A stretch of DNA of 64,000 nt from Anniella stebbinsi. Its lineage: Eukaryota > Chordata > Lepidosauria > Squamata > Anniellidae. Location of the stretch: the NCBI GenBank assembly GCA_029215795.1, contig JARDYH010000002.1, positions 16,361,001 through 16,425,000 of the forward strand. The letters run 5' to 3'. Below, in pieces: positions 23,531-35,176 of the stretch. The translations under genes and the position numbers were made by a program. The notes under the pieces are model-generated. The model did not search any database. It had not been told where the DNA came from and worked only from the letters and a program-made list of their open reading frames with translations. Position 1 is the stretch's first letter, and each line of letters begins with the position of its first letter.

Positions 23531-26068
23531 TACTGCTTTCATACCACTTTCATAGTGCAATATCCTGCTTGGTGTAAATGTCTCTTTCCTAGAGAAGAAT
23601 GGGAATGCAAGAATATGTGGTGTGGGTTGTTTTTGGTGGTGTGGGTTTGTGGGGGAGGGGGGTTTGGGGGGGGTTGCATTTTTAAGAAAATTGTTTAATG
23701 TTTCTCTGTTAGTACTACCACCTGTGCTATTTTAATCATCGTGAAGTCACAAGAAGACCCTTAAGGAGTCCTAAGAAGTACCTACAGTAGAGAAGGTATT
23801 AAAAGCTACAGTACAGCCAAAATTGTTCTGAACGGAGTGTTTACTTAATGGCAACTGGTAATTCTGCTATGCTAACTTCCTAATTAGATGTCAGGCACAT
23901 TTTCAAGATCTTGTACATTTCAATCATAGATGGGGCTACAAAGGACAGCATTGCTATCTCGCTTTGACCAAACTGCTTAATCAAATCTTGACATGAGTAT
24001 GAACCTGTAAGCACTGTCACCACTAAGCTGCCACTGGCGCCAATTAGCTGATCCAGTTTTAAGGACTGAGATAAAATAAATAAACTGGAATATAAATGAG
24101 GACATTAGGACAGGGAATAGGCAATGCTTATTAGTTAATGAGCTGGATTGTGAATTTAATTCCTTGATACGATGTACACAAAATATTTAATTTTGGGAAC
24201 ATAAACCTTCCATTATTATTGAAAGGCAAATTTCCAAAGTAAGCAAATCTGCCCAAAGAATACAGTAAGTGGAAACAAAGGTAAGGAAAGTATTCGCTAG
24301 TAAATATGTTTACGTAGAAATAACATATTTAGTTCTCAAACATTTTAATGAACAAAATGCAACCAAATGAAGAAATTCCTACAATGCCTAACAGAAGAAA
24401 CAGCATTAAAGCAGTAGTAATTTAAAATTAATCAACAAGGACATTAAATGTGGAGTCTTCCATATTATCATCCTGTTTTATTAAAGAGGGTTTTTTTTTC
24501 ATTCCAGTTCATTCTGAACCTATAAAACACAGGTGTTGTATTACTTTCAACTCAGCAAAAACTCATTAATCACATACCACATTTCTGCAATGCTTTTTTT
24601 TCTTTTAAAAAAATCCATCAATAATGACATCAGATAATTAATAGCGAAAACCAAGAGAATACAACATACAATATTTGAGATGCAATACTGACCAAATAAA
24701 ATTAGATGGACTTTTACTACAGGCTTCTAGAGGATCTGGATTACAGTCATATACTTCAATCATAAATATATTTATTTGGAAGTGAACATAATTTATTTCG
24801 ATGAACTTGCTTCCAAGTAAGGATGTGCTTAGTGCCACCCACAGCTTATGATCCAATTTACAGATATATGTATTCTATTTCAATAAGATGTTTTTACATT
24901 GTTGAAATCTACATGATTACAGTAATAGGTTACAGCAATCCTGTGTGTGACATGTAAAAGAAGTTAAAATCTATCAGTTCACCAAAGAGCCTATCAAAGA
25001 AGAAAATATGTTCTATTACAAATACTGAGAGCAAAAACTGAAATCTCGATCACAGATATCACTGTGGGGAATGAATTTTAGCATTCATTGAAACGTCAAT
25101 AAAATTAAGCAACAGAAATTGAGGGCAGCTCTTCTATCTCTGTGTTAGCTTGTATTGTGGCAAAGGAAAATAGAATGAGACAGAAACTATGTTTAGACCA
25201 GCCAGGTAGATTAGATTTCTGCAAGATGAAATAGGAAACATGTGATTATTACAAACAGTACTTGCTGGGCTTTCTGTTGATGTGATATTAAGGCACTTTC
25301 TGGGATCACTCATTCACACACATGGCAAACATAAAAAGGCAAAAACTTGCTTTAAAGTTCTTAAAAAGGCTATCTTAAGGACAAATAACTGTAGCAACTC
25401 TGGATTTTTGATCCATCAAAAATATTTGGCCAATTAACAAGTACAAATATTTTTAGATTACAGATTTCACTTTATGAGGTACTCCAGTCAGCAAAAGGTT
25501 TGATACTTATTCTAATTACAAAAACAAAGTAGTTAACTGTTATTGTGAAACAATGAAATTAACACATTTAGAAATTCTAATCAATTACAACTGCTAACAA
25601 CAATAGATACGGTTTCTATAAACGTGAATGCCAAGCGACATGGATAGATAATGTTTCCATAAAAGTGGCTTTTAATGTGGAAAATCAAAGTCAATTTGAA
25701 AATTAAAGAAAAATAAAAGAAATTAAAACAGAAATAAAACACAGAGCTAACAGCCAAATCACATGCAGTTCTAGCAAGTGACCAACAGGAGAAACTCGGC
25801 TATACTGCTAAATTTACCACGGACTGCTGCAGAGTTAACTAGGCAGCTCTCATAATAAATGATACCACTATGCATTTAAAAAAGCAACCAGCCACTTAAA
25901 CAATTGCATTATTGTTTTCATTGAATATTTGTCCATGGTCAAATAATAGGCGATCCAACTGACAATATTTGACCAGTCAATTGACCAGAGTTCTAACCCT
26001 AGGCTTTAGTTTATGGAAATTAGAATGTTCTTGAAGCAAGCTTGGAGCCCTGAAAGGCAATGGAAGAT

Positions 26069-26113
<45 letters not shown>

Positions 26114-26559
26114 GAGGGCATGGATGTTTTCTGCATAGCTATATATGGTAGCAATGGATCCAACTTAATCCATCCTGGTCTTCTTACTGGTTTTCCTGTT
26201 AATGCCACATTTGTCATGCAAAACAGAAACTATACTACCTAAGTAGTCTGATGAAAGAAAAAAGCTTAGGCTGATGAATATGGTGTGGAAAGCTGAACAA
26301 GATTTTCCCTATACAAAACATGAGCCTAACCAAGTAAGATTGCAGCTAGGCAATTTTATCTGTCTGCATAACTAAGGATATGTTATCAACTACCTCTAGA
26401 TAGTCTGGAATTGTAAGACATAGTGAGAAGTGAAAGTTAAGCAGCAGGCAATAACTACCACTTGATGCAAGGGGTAGGGAACAAATAACTTCTAACTCAT
26501 CCCTTACCTTCTCTATTTCACTATGTCTGGATAACTGGTGGTGACTAGCTGCTAATCTA
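23531..26559. other. AT-rich intronic stretch
   Basis: No coding exon. Includes G-rich 23,650-23,676, a family D palindrome near 24,765-24,850 (acttgcttccaagtaagg), and a (GA)n microsatellite at 26,069-26,111. The low repeat density over 23.7-26.0 kb would fit conserved noncoding DNA, but that cannot be tested here. Confidence 0.45.
26069..26111. repeat. (GA)n microsatellite
   Basis: About 20 GA units. Confidence 0.97.
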
Positions 26560-27090
26560 CACCTGCAGCCCTTTCGCTACGGGAGAGGGATGCTTCCAAA
26601 TGTTCCCTGGTTCCGCGACCGGCACTCATGGGGCACACACGATTGATCTGTAGGATTGTTGTTGTGGTAGCCCATGCGCCCCGTTAGGGCACTTCCACGT
26701 GAGTATCGGTAGAAGTGGGTGGGGGTTGACAGATGGCTACGGGGCAGGGGTTTTTTTATTGACTCCTGAGGGATGCGCACGAGCGCAGCCACGTATAGGG
26801 GGGATAGGAACTCTATTGTATATGCGCTCCTGCGCAAAGATATGTTTGTATTTTTAAAAGAAACATTCAGCAGTAAAACATGCCGATACCCATCCAAAAC
26901 ATGTGGCGAAAATGGCGGACAGATCCACTCCCGCACACCTCTGATACCCATGCACACGCCCCTCACAGCTGATTGGCTGTTCACTGAGCACGGAACTCAC
27001 GGCGAACAGCAACGACCTCGCAAAGGGGGGGCACACCACACACATTCTTCAGAATGGGAGCAAGAGAGCCTAAACAAGTAACAAGAGCAG
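26560..27090. promoter_or_regulatory. CpG-rich patch with promoter-like motifs inside intron 3
   Basis: CpG frequency rises sharply over about 530 bp. On the minus strand a CCAAT box (agccaatcag, 26,970-26,979) lies about 55 bp upstream of a YY1-type motif (ccgccatttt, 26,909-26,918), both in TCF4 orientation. TCF4 is known to have many alternative first exons in other vertebrates. A CpG-rich transposon is the alternative, since the ends agcccTTTCGC and GCGAAAGG-like sequence are loosely inverted. No splice donor is clear. Confidence 0.35.
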
Positions 27091-27311
27091 TCAAGGATAT
27101 TCCAAGAAAACTGAGAGGTGGAGCCAAAATCACCACAGGAGCAGGTGAAGGTCATGTGCCCTGGTAGTAATGACTGCGATACAATCCTGCAATAAATGGC
27201 TGGTGTAGACTCCCCATAGGTAGAGGTATTATGTGCTATTACATTTTCCAGGACAATTCCCCTGTTTGTATGACTCATCACATTGCTTGCTGAAACCATG
27301 AGGTTGTTTCC

Positions 27312-27396
27312 AATGGTTGTATTCAATGTTAGTCTAATTTGTCTCATTCATTTCAATGGATCTATTCGAAGTAGGACTAAGATTGGATACAATATA
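27312..27396. repeat. Short palindromic repeat
   Basis: Ends ttgtattcaatgttagtc and gactaagattggatacaa are inverted copies with 2 mismatches around ttcatttcaatggatc. It is of the dispersed squamate type resembling family D. Confidence 0.7.
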
Positions 27397-27734
27397 TAAA
27401 GAGGAATCACAAAAGAGGCTGAAATTTCAGCAGGTGAATTTTGCAATTGTGTCAGCCTGTTCTGTGTCATATTGGTGTATTACACGGTTCTCCTTTTCGA
27501 AGAGGGGAAATTATATTGACATGAACTTTCCAATCCTACCTCCTGGTACAACAGAATATTTTATACTAAAAGCACCTGACAAGTACCTGTTCAACCTTTC
27601 CTTAAAAACATCAACAGTAACAGCCTCCCTACACAGGTTCTTACTTTTTAAAAAATATATATTTAATAGCGACAGGTTGAATACCTTTCCAAGGGAGATC
27701 TACATGGCATCTTCACTGTAGACATTGAGATGCA

Positions 27735-28846
27735 AGGTACGCTGATGACACCCAAACATATTTCTCTATGCCTTCGACAACATCGTCAGCTAAGGATAGT
27801 GCATCTCCTCTGAATGAATGCTTGGAGGCGGTAATGGGCTGGATGAGGAAAAACAAACTGAAGCTGAATCCAGACAAGATGGAGGTGCTTGCTGTCAAAT
27901 GCAAAAGGAAGGGGAGACAAGCATCCAAATCCGTTGAAACAAAGGGAGAAACAGGTTCTCAAGATGCTGGTTTTTTTATTTATTTTCCCAAACTTGAAGA
28001 GCCCGACGCGTGTCGACCTTATCTTTATACAGCCTTCTTCAGGGGGTTGTAGGAAGGTATTTGCAAAGATCTTCCTCTCAACAGAATTTCTTTCTCTGAT
28101 AAATACTCCTGGATCCATCGTTCCAAATGACAGCCCAAATAGATGCGACGGCCAGGAGTGCCTACTAACAGCTTCGGCTGATTCGCCAGCTGCGCCCCTT
28201 CCTAGAGTTGGAAGACCTAAAGACGGTAGTGCACACGCTGGTAACTTCGAGGCTCGAATTCTGCAATGCACTGTACATAGGGCTACCTTTGTGCCTAGTC
28301 CGGAAACTTCAACTAGTGCAAAATATGGTCACCAGTACACCTAGGGGTGACCACATAACATCAATCTTAAAATCACTCCACTGGCTGCCAATTAGTTTCC
28401 GGGCGAAGTATAAAGTGTTGGTTATTACCTTTAAAGCCCTACATGGTTTGGATCCAGGTTACCTGCAGGATCGCCTTCTCCCGTATAATCCGCCTTGCAC
28501 ACTCAGGTTCTCTGGGAAGAATTTACTCCAGTCAGCCAGAACTAGGCTGACGAGTGTTACCCAGAGGACCTTCTCTTCTGTCACTCCCAGACTGTGGAAT
28601 GGCCTGCCGGAGGAGATTCGACAAATTAGCAGACTTCTGGAATTTAAGAGAGCTGTGAAAACTGCTCTGTTCCGGCAGGCCTACCCAGTTGAATTTTAAG
28701 ATGTTTTTAATAATGTATTTGTTTTTATCTTTTTCAATGGTTTATCTATTTTATGATTTTTATATTTATATTTGTTGTTGTTCCCCGCCTCGATCTGGAT
28801 GGAGAGGCGGGTTAGAAATAAAATAAATAAATAAATAAATAAATAC
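27735..28846 (+). mobile_element. L2 LINE, 3' part (reverse transcriptase to tail)
   Basis: The first part encodes the RT catalytic patch YADDTQ (27,738-27,755) and CLEAVMGWMRKNKLKLNPDK. After an insertion the thumb/C-terminal region follows (LEDLKTVVHTLVTSRLEFCN, DHITSILKSLHWLPI, TPRLWNGLPEEIRQ) to a stop at 28,697-28,699. The 3' UTR (ccccgcctcgatctggatgg) ends in (AAAT)n at 28,817-28,846. The motif order and wording are typical of vertebrate L2. It is 5'-truncated with internal frame breaks, so inactive. The C-terminal 163 codons are open. Confidence 0.9.
27957..28145. repeat. Unrelated insertion inside the L2 copy
   Basis: The L2 frame stops matching after ggttctcaagatgctgg and resumes at gcgacggccaggagtgcc. 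Between are gcccgacgcgtgtcgacctt and agccttcttcaggggg, which look like another interspersed repeat. Terminal repeats are not evident. Confidence 0.5.
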
Positions 28847-28847
28847 C

Positions 28848-29215
28848 TTCCTCTTCCAATAGGCACTTAATTTTTAATCTCTTGCTCTGATTAAAAATGT
28901 GCTGAATCCTGCTCCCTATTTTGGGGAACTTTTTCTCTCCCTGCGAAAGAGGCATTGTTTTTTTCTGCCTCTTTCGCAGGGAGAGGGAGAATTTCAGAAA
29001 ATTTTCTCATTGGGGAGGGCAGCAGCGTTCCCACATACCTTTTTAAAGTGTTTCTGGTTTTTGAGGGATATTCTTTCCATTTTTAATTTTTTTAAAAAAA
29101 ACATCCCCAGCATTTGGAGAAGCCCAGCAGTTCTTCCTGAATGCCTATTGGAGACCATGTGACCTCACTCTCTCCAATAGGCATTCAGTAAGAACTCCTA
29201 GGCTCCTGCAAGTGT
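28848..29215. repeat. Three successive hairpins
   Basis: Hairpin 1 lies near 28,865-28,905 (ttaatttttaatc with gattaaaaat). Hairpin 2 at about 28,939-28,984 has a perfect 20-bp stem, ctctccctgcgaaagaggca. Hairpin 3 at about 29,128-29,193 has a stem of about 26 bp with one mismatch (gcctattggaga with tctccaataggc). The block follows directly on the L2 tail. Its second hairpin recurs at 3,880-3,970. Confidence 0.75.
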
Positions 29216-30372
29216 GTGCCAGGGTTTTTAAAAAAAAAATAGAGAGAGAGAGAGAGAATACCCTTTCAACAACTGCCTACACTTAAAAAGTTATGTGGAA
29301 ACCCTGTGCCCCTCCTCAGTGCCTGCACAGCGACAGTTACAGCCCAGCAGTGCCCTGGGAAGGACATTTGATGAGCAGTGAAGGCCATTTGGAAGCACAT
29401 TGTGAACAAGGCAACACTAGTAAACTTGTATTCCATTTTACATAATCAATATAAATTACATTACACACAGTGTTTCAATGTATCCTTGTTGGACATATTC
29501 TGCAATAATCTTATTTTTTAATTATTACTGATATCAAACCTCAAACCAATTAGCTGTTGAAAAATCCTGATATATGTACTTAGAAACCAGGGCATTTTGG
29601 GGTTTAGATGATTTGTCTGTAGCTTGTCTCCATGTAGCAGAAAGAAAGAAAGAAAAAGACTGTCTGCATTCAGCAAAAGGGTGTTATCACCCCTACAATA
29701 AACAGAACAGGAACATATCTGGGGAAACTGTGGATGTAGTTTAATATGGAAAATTTGCCTCCAGGATGAATGCTATTTTCCTCATTCAAAAGCTCTGAGC
29801 CAAATTACAAAGTTCTCAAAATAAAGACTAGCAATGGAGTCGGTGACAGACTCTAAAGTCTAGAAGCAACAGCAGGTGCTCCAACAATACAAGGACATAA
29901 TTCAATCAGGCTTTTGGCTGATGCTGTAAAGTGCAAAACGAGTCAAATTGTTTACGAACAGCACCAGAACCCCTAAGATTAAATTACAGCCTTGATATTT
30001 GATCAGGAGTCATACATTGTTTTTGTTGTTTTTGTTAATAAAACAATTTTAAGTTATTTATGTTCTAGGTCAACTGAATTTAAAAGGTGCTGGGAGAAAA
30101 GAATCTAGGCTTCATACTCTCTAAGATGCAACTTCCATAGTTTGTTAGAAACATTTTGGGCATATCAGTGTTATTGGGATTTTGAAAATTAATTGTCCAA
30201 AGGGCTAGTTAAAAGTATAAACTAGATTGGTCCTCTTAAAAATTCAAAGTCCCTTGACAACGAAGCCAAACTTGAAAACACCTGCAGCAGAGGCATGAAG
30301 CTTAAGTTCACTGAACTCTGTGTTGGATTCTGACCAATGCATATTATACTGTATATACAGATTATATATGAT

Positions 30373-30403
<31 letters not shown>

Positions 30404-33400
30404 ATTAATCAAATTAGTACATTTATACATATTTGATTCAACCTTTCTAAAATATATGCTTTTTCTTAGATGTCAATAGTTTGACTCAGAAAATACTTAA
30501 ATGTGTGGGAGGGAGAATGAGAGAGAGAAAGATACACATTTATTTTCACACTTGTATTCCACCCTTCCACCACTAAGGATGGCAATGTAACATTTTGTCC
30601 CATTTTATTTATTTATTTATTTATTCTAATGACTTGTGCCTCATTTTCTGACTGATTGGGCTGAGGGGTGATACTTGTGATCACCAAAGGATTTATAAAC
30701 CTTAGATTATGATGAATGCCATGAATTCACACTCCTACCAACTAAACCCCATATCCCCACACCCTACCAAGTCCATTTGGATGTCTGAAGAGAGAAAACA
30801 GAATCATTCTCTGAAAAACGGTCCTGTTTGAAAAAGCCATTATGAGAAAGATTGGAAGAAATTAATTATTATCTCTTTTTAAAGGAAAAATACTTTCTGC
30901 AGGTAGAAAATCTGCCAAAATTCATGAAATGTTAAATGTACCAAGGCCACAAGCCAGTAAACACCTAACATGAACATGACAGGTTGCAAATGTTCACATT
31001 TTTGTTTGGAGTTTCTTTTCATTTGTGTTCCTTATTCCATCAAACTGAAACATGTTTCATACAACCCCAATACACACTCTTTGTCCAGTAGAGGTACTGG
31101 AAATGAACTCTTTTTTTAAAAAAAAAAAGTGAGAAATTGCAGCTTCTACCTGAGTTGTCTGAGCGGTCAATCGAGATTTATCAACAAAAAAGTAACAACT
31201 GCTTTTAAAACAAAAGGAAAGATGCCAATCACTCTCGATCCTTTTGCTTGTTTCCACAATCTTGTTAGTAATCATATACAGGGCTTGTTTGCTACTGCAA
31301 TAGACATATCAAGGGAACTCAATAGCAAATGCACCTTGGCCCTACCTTCAACAGAAGTACTCAGCAAATGTACAGATTAATCCAAGATGAAGGAGTCATT
31401 AGGAGCATCTTCAATGGTGTGGCAGCACTAATTAGGATTTCATAACTTAAGCCAAGAGCAACTAAGTTATTCAAAATACATAAGGCCATACTGGAAATAT
31501 ATCATGAGCCAGTGGGTCACAGTTCATCTGTATATTTTACCCGCACGAATTTTCGTTGATCTGGAAGTTGCCACACTCCAGCTGGTAGATATGCTGGACT
31601 TATTCTGCAACATTTGTCATTCTGAAACAGGTGCCCTCAAATGTGAAAGTCACGTTGAAGACGTTGACCAGGTACCAGATATATTTTCTACCTGGTTCAC
31701 AGAAAGTAGAACGGAAAGAACTGTTTATTTCTTTATTTTTAGGTTGTTTTGCAAAACAACACAATTCTCTGCAAGATTTTTTAAAAATGCAATGGAGTTC
31801 TATGATGCTGCCAGGTAAGGTGTTCTTGATGCTGTCCAGCAAGGAAATCAGTGGAAATGGGATGGCGGGTGGGGAGAAAACAGTGTCAAGGCCTGGGTAC
31901 ATCCTGTCACACACAGAATTTTCTGTAACCATACAGCTCCCTTAGAATTCACAAGCAGTTTTAAAAGTAGATGCTCTGATACAATGGCTATGCAAACACC
32001 GAGAACCAACACCATACACGTTTGCACTGTGGCAGGCTGCAGTGATGACAGACAAACCTTTAAAGATCCTAAGAGAGGAAGCAATGTTTGGGGTATACTA
32101 TGCCTTAGTAGTATAACATAAAACTCCTAACTGCATTGTATATATTCCATGTACCAGGGCTTCCAGCTCTCAAACAAAAGAATTAGGGAGACTGGGGTGT
32201 GTGTTATTATTTGTTGGACCAAGAGCAGACTCTTCAATAGGCTTTATTTCTTTATCTCCTATCCCCCACCTCCACTGCAAAAGAAAAAAAAAATCCCCAA
32301 GATTCTTGCACAGACAATACAATGAAAAGGAAAGTCACTTGAAGGTTGTAGAATGATTAGAGGCGGGAAGGCTAGAAAAGGGAGGCATAAAGTTGCTACA
32401 CATTTTAATGCCTTTTTCGCCTCCACTTCCTACCTTCAACTATACTGAAGGTCTGTAAATGTATGAACACAACAATGTTCACACTGCTCAGTATGTCTAA
32501 GCATGTGCACAAGTAAAAGCGGTCTTATTACATTACCACTTTAAGGTGTACACCTCAAGCAATGGCACAGATCCGTATATCTCTTTTCTGATGTGAACAG
32601 TTACAAGGATTATAAGTAACCATTACTAAGCTGAAACCTCCCAACTGGGGACTTGGGGGAGGGGGGAATCAGTGGTGAAAATCAGATTTATTCCATGAAT
32701 AAATCAATTTAAAATTAGAATTAGACATCACACAGTGAACTAGAAAATATGGTTTAAATTCTAGCTTACTCATGAACCCATTCTGTCGTCTCAGAAATGT
32801 CACTATCTCTCTGCTTCTTACCCCTATAAAAATAATAACATACTTGTTGAAAGGATGAAGCAATAAAAATTTAAAGCCCTCTTACAGAAATTATAAATAA
32901 TAATTATGAAATTTAATCTACACAAATTTAGTGCTGGCTATCAAATAAAAACCTGTCCATCACTTAGAACTGTGGTACTAGGTCACATCTCATACATCCA
33001 GAACCTTAACTGATATATGTACCATTGTATCCCAAGGGCTGTTACCTGCTAACAAAATATTCTTCAAAAGGCTGTGTAGCACCAAGGGATTCTAGTCCCA
33101 ATGCAACTTGATTGACACTTTCTGTTTCCAACAATGCTGCTTGGGTGGCAATCAATACCAGGCAAACAGGGCTTGCCTGATAGTGATGCAGGAGTACAGA
33201 ATGGTCACAGGACCCAAATGTTAGCTTTCAAACAAGAATTGGGTGGGAAGAACTTAATATTTTCTTAGTTCTGCGGATAGCACTGATGACCAAGGTCTTA
33301 CCTCTAGAAACCAGTAGACTAGAGGCAAATAAATGGATGGGGGAAAAGGCTGTCATGTTTCCTTGGAATACATGGAAATTTAAAACATTTGGAGATTATT

Positions 33401-33587
33401 TTTCTGATAATCAAGCAAGAGGTTTATTTGCTTATTCGTGCAAATTCTACATTAACAAGTCCAAAATTATTATTTTTAAATCATGAAATTTACTTCTACA
33501 TATTGCAACCCTAATATACAATGTGATTTCATCTGGCGCATTATAATTCCTTACAATATTCTATAGTTAGGGCTAAGTATTTATCAA
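29216..33587. other. AT-rich intronic stretch
   Basis: No exon recognised. Microsatellites are (GA)n at 29,243-29,257, (GAAA)n at 29,639-29,656, (AT)n at 30,369-30,400 and (ATTT)n at 30,604-30,624. Open frames at 31,504-32,084 on both strands have no recognisable protein. Confidence 0.45.
30369..30400. repeat. (AT)n microsatellite
   Basis: About 15 AT units. Confidence 0.95.
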
Positions 33588-33677
33588 CATAATCCTATGC
33601 ATGACCACTCAAAAGAATGTCCAAACAAGTTCAATGGGACTTTCTCCCAGGTAAGTATATATACGATTGCAGCTTAC
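33588..33677. repeat. Dispersed palindrome, family D
   Basis: Ends ataatcctatgcatgacca and tatatacgattgcagc enclose agttcaatgggactttctcc. This is one of the clearer copies. Confidence 0.65.
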
Positions 33678-34889
33678 ATAGCATAAAAACTCAGCCACAG
33701 AGAGGAAGACAATGGACATCTATATTAAGCAATTCTGAACATATTTATCTGCTTTGAATAAATATGCAAATTGTTTCCAAATTAATCTAATTCTTCCCGC
33801 TAAGGACTGCTTCATGCATGATGAATTTCCTACAAGTAATTTCATTTCCATGTAAGAAATTGCATGTACCCTATGTGTGCCCCATCAAATGTGATAACCA
33901 TATATGTATCTATTTTGCTGCATGTGGAAGTGATAACCATGAAGGAAATACATCATGGGTAAAGCACCCCAAGAACCCTGAAATGAACGGTATTTTTATA
34001 AACCATCTTCACTTGATCTCTCAAACATTTGAGCCAATAGTTTTCAAGATATTTAAGCAAACAGATATTCCATAAATCAGTTTGCATGTCTTTGCAACTT
34101 TAATTTCTCCCTTTTATCTGATACACCTCTTACTATGTCCACCACACTAACAAACATTTACTCAAGAACGGTTTGGTAAATGATCTTTAAAGTGCAGACC
34201 ATTGCAAACATACACACTGTTCCTGATTAAGTAATTGTAGATCTGTTATCTTGCCTTCTGGGAATGGATCTAAATAGCATCGAAAAATCAAACACTGAAA
34301 ACCACAAGCCTGGGGCCACGAGGACTGTGATGCTTTGTAGGCTCAGCTAAGTCACAAACTTCCTGATATAAAATTCAGTTTACCATTAGGCGTAAATGTT
34401 TGATCTGCAATGCTTACAAATGACTATGTTTATAATAATAGATTAAAGATTAAGCGTAAAACAAAACTGTTTATGAAAGTCTGTACTTCTCTCCACTTCT
34501 GTGCATTTAAGAGAGAATCAAGTAATTAACAGCATAAACTTTCATTACTTTATTCTATTATATGTAGTAATTCATCTGTTATTTAACTGATTACCTCATT
34601 ACTAGGGTGAAAGACAATTTGCTGATTTTGTCAAATGGTAAGAATTCCATTCCCAATACTTATAAAATCACAAGAATTGAGTTCACAATTTTGTCCTACA
34701 GTCTCTCCCAAGTTTACGCCCAGTGTGTTAGGAATGAACTTATAGGTAGCCCAACATTGGAATAAGGTGACACAGTAAAATCTGTACTATAGATTAAATC
34801 CAACTGCAGGATCTGGTCCTACTCATATTGCATTTTCCATGTTTGTTTCCTATTGAAATGTTAGCCACATTGCCCTTATATAGATATTT
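33678..34889. other. Intronic sequence without recognised feature
   Basis: Nothing recognised. Confidence 0.4.
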
Positions 34890-35176
34890 ACAGGCCAAGA
34901 CATTGCTCTGCCCGAGGCAAAAAAAAAAAAACAAACAAACAAGATGGTGCTGCCTCCCATTCCATGTACAAAAGCCAACTGGACTGGCAGATGAATCTGT
35001 TATCAACTCTGATAATGGGACAGCATCCTCCACTGCACCTGAAGGCAGTTAGCTAACTTAGGGGTACCAAGCAGGTTGCACGGCACACAGGACTCTCCTC
35101 CAACACCTTGCTACCACCTCCAAGCATCTTCACCTGAAGGACTGCTTCACTCTGCCTAATGGTAGCGCCGGCCCTG
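34890..35176 (-). mobile_element. hAT-like non-autonomous element (probable)
   Basis: The minus strand starts CAGGGCCGGCGCTACCATTA then GGCAGAGTGAAGCAGTCC, wording I associate with a dispersed reptile repeat. It ends near gaggcaaaaa. CAGGG termini are common in hAT elements. No 8-bp duplication is evident, so the limits are approximate. Confidence 0.5.

Noticed and set aside
26577..27347. Open frames of 102-135 codons at the CpG-rich patch
   Set aside because: Products are unlike known proteins and frames occur on both strands; base composition explains them.
31504..32084. Several overlapping open frames of about 100 codons
   Set aside because: Overlap on both strands in plain intronic sequence, no recognisable motif, no splice-site context.
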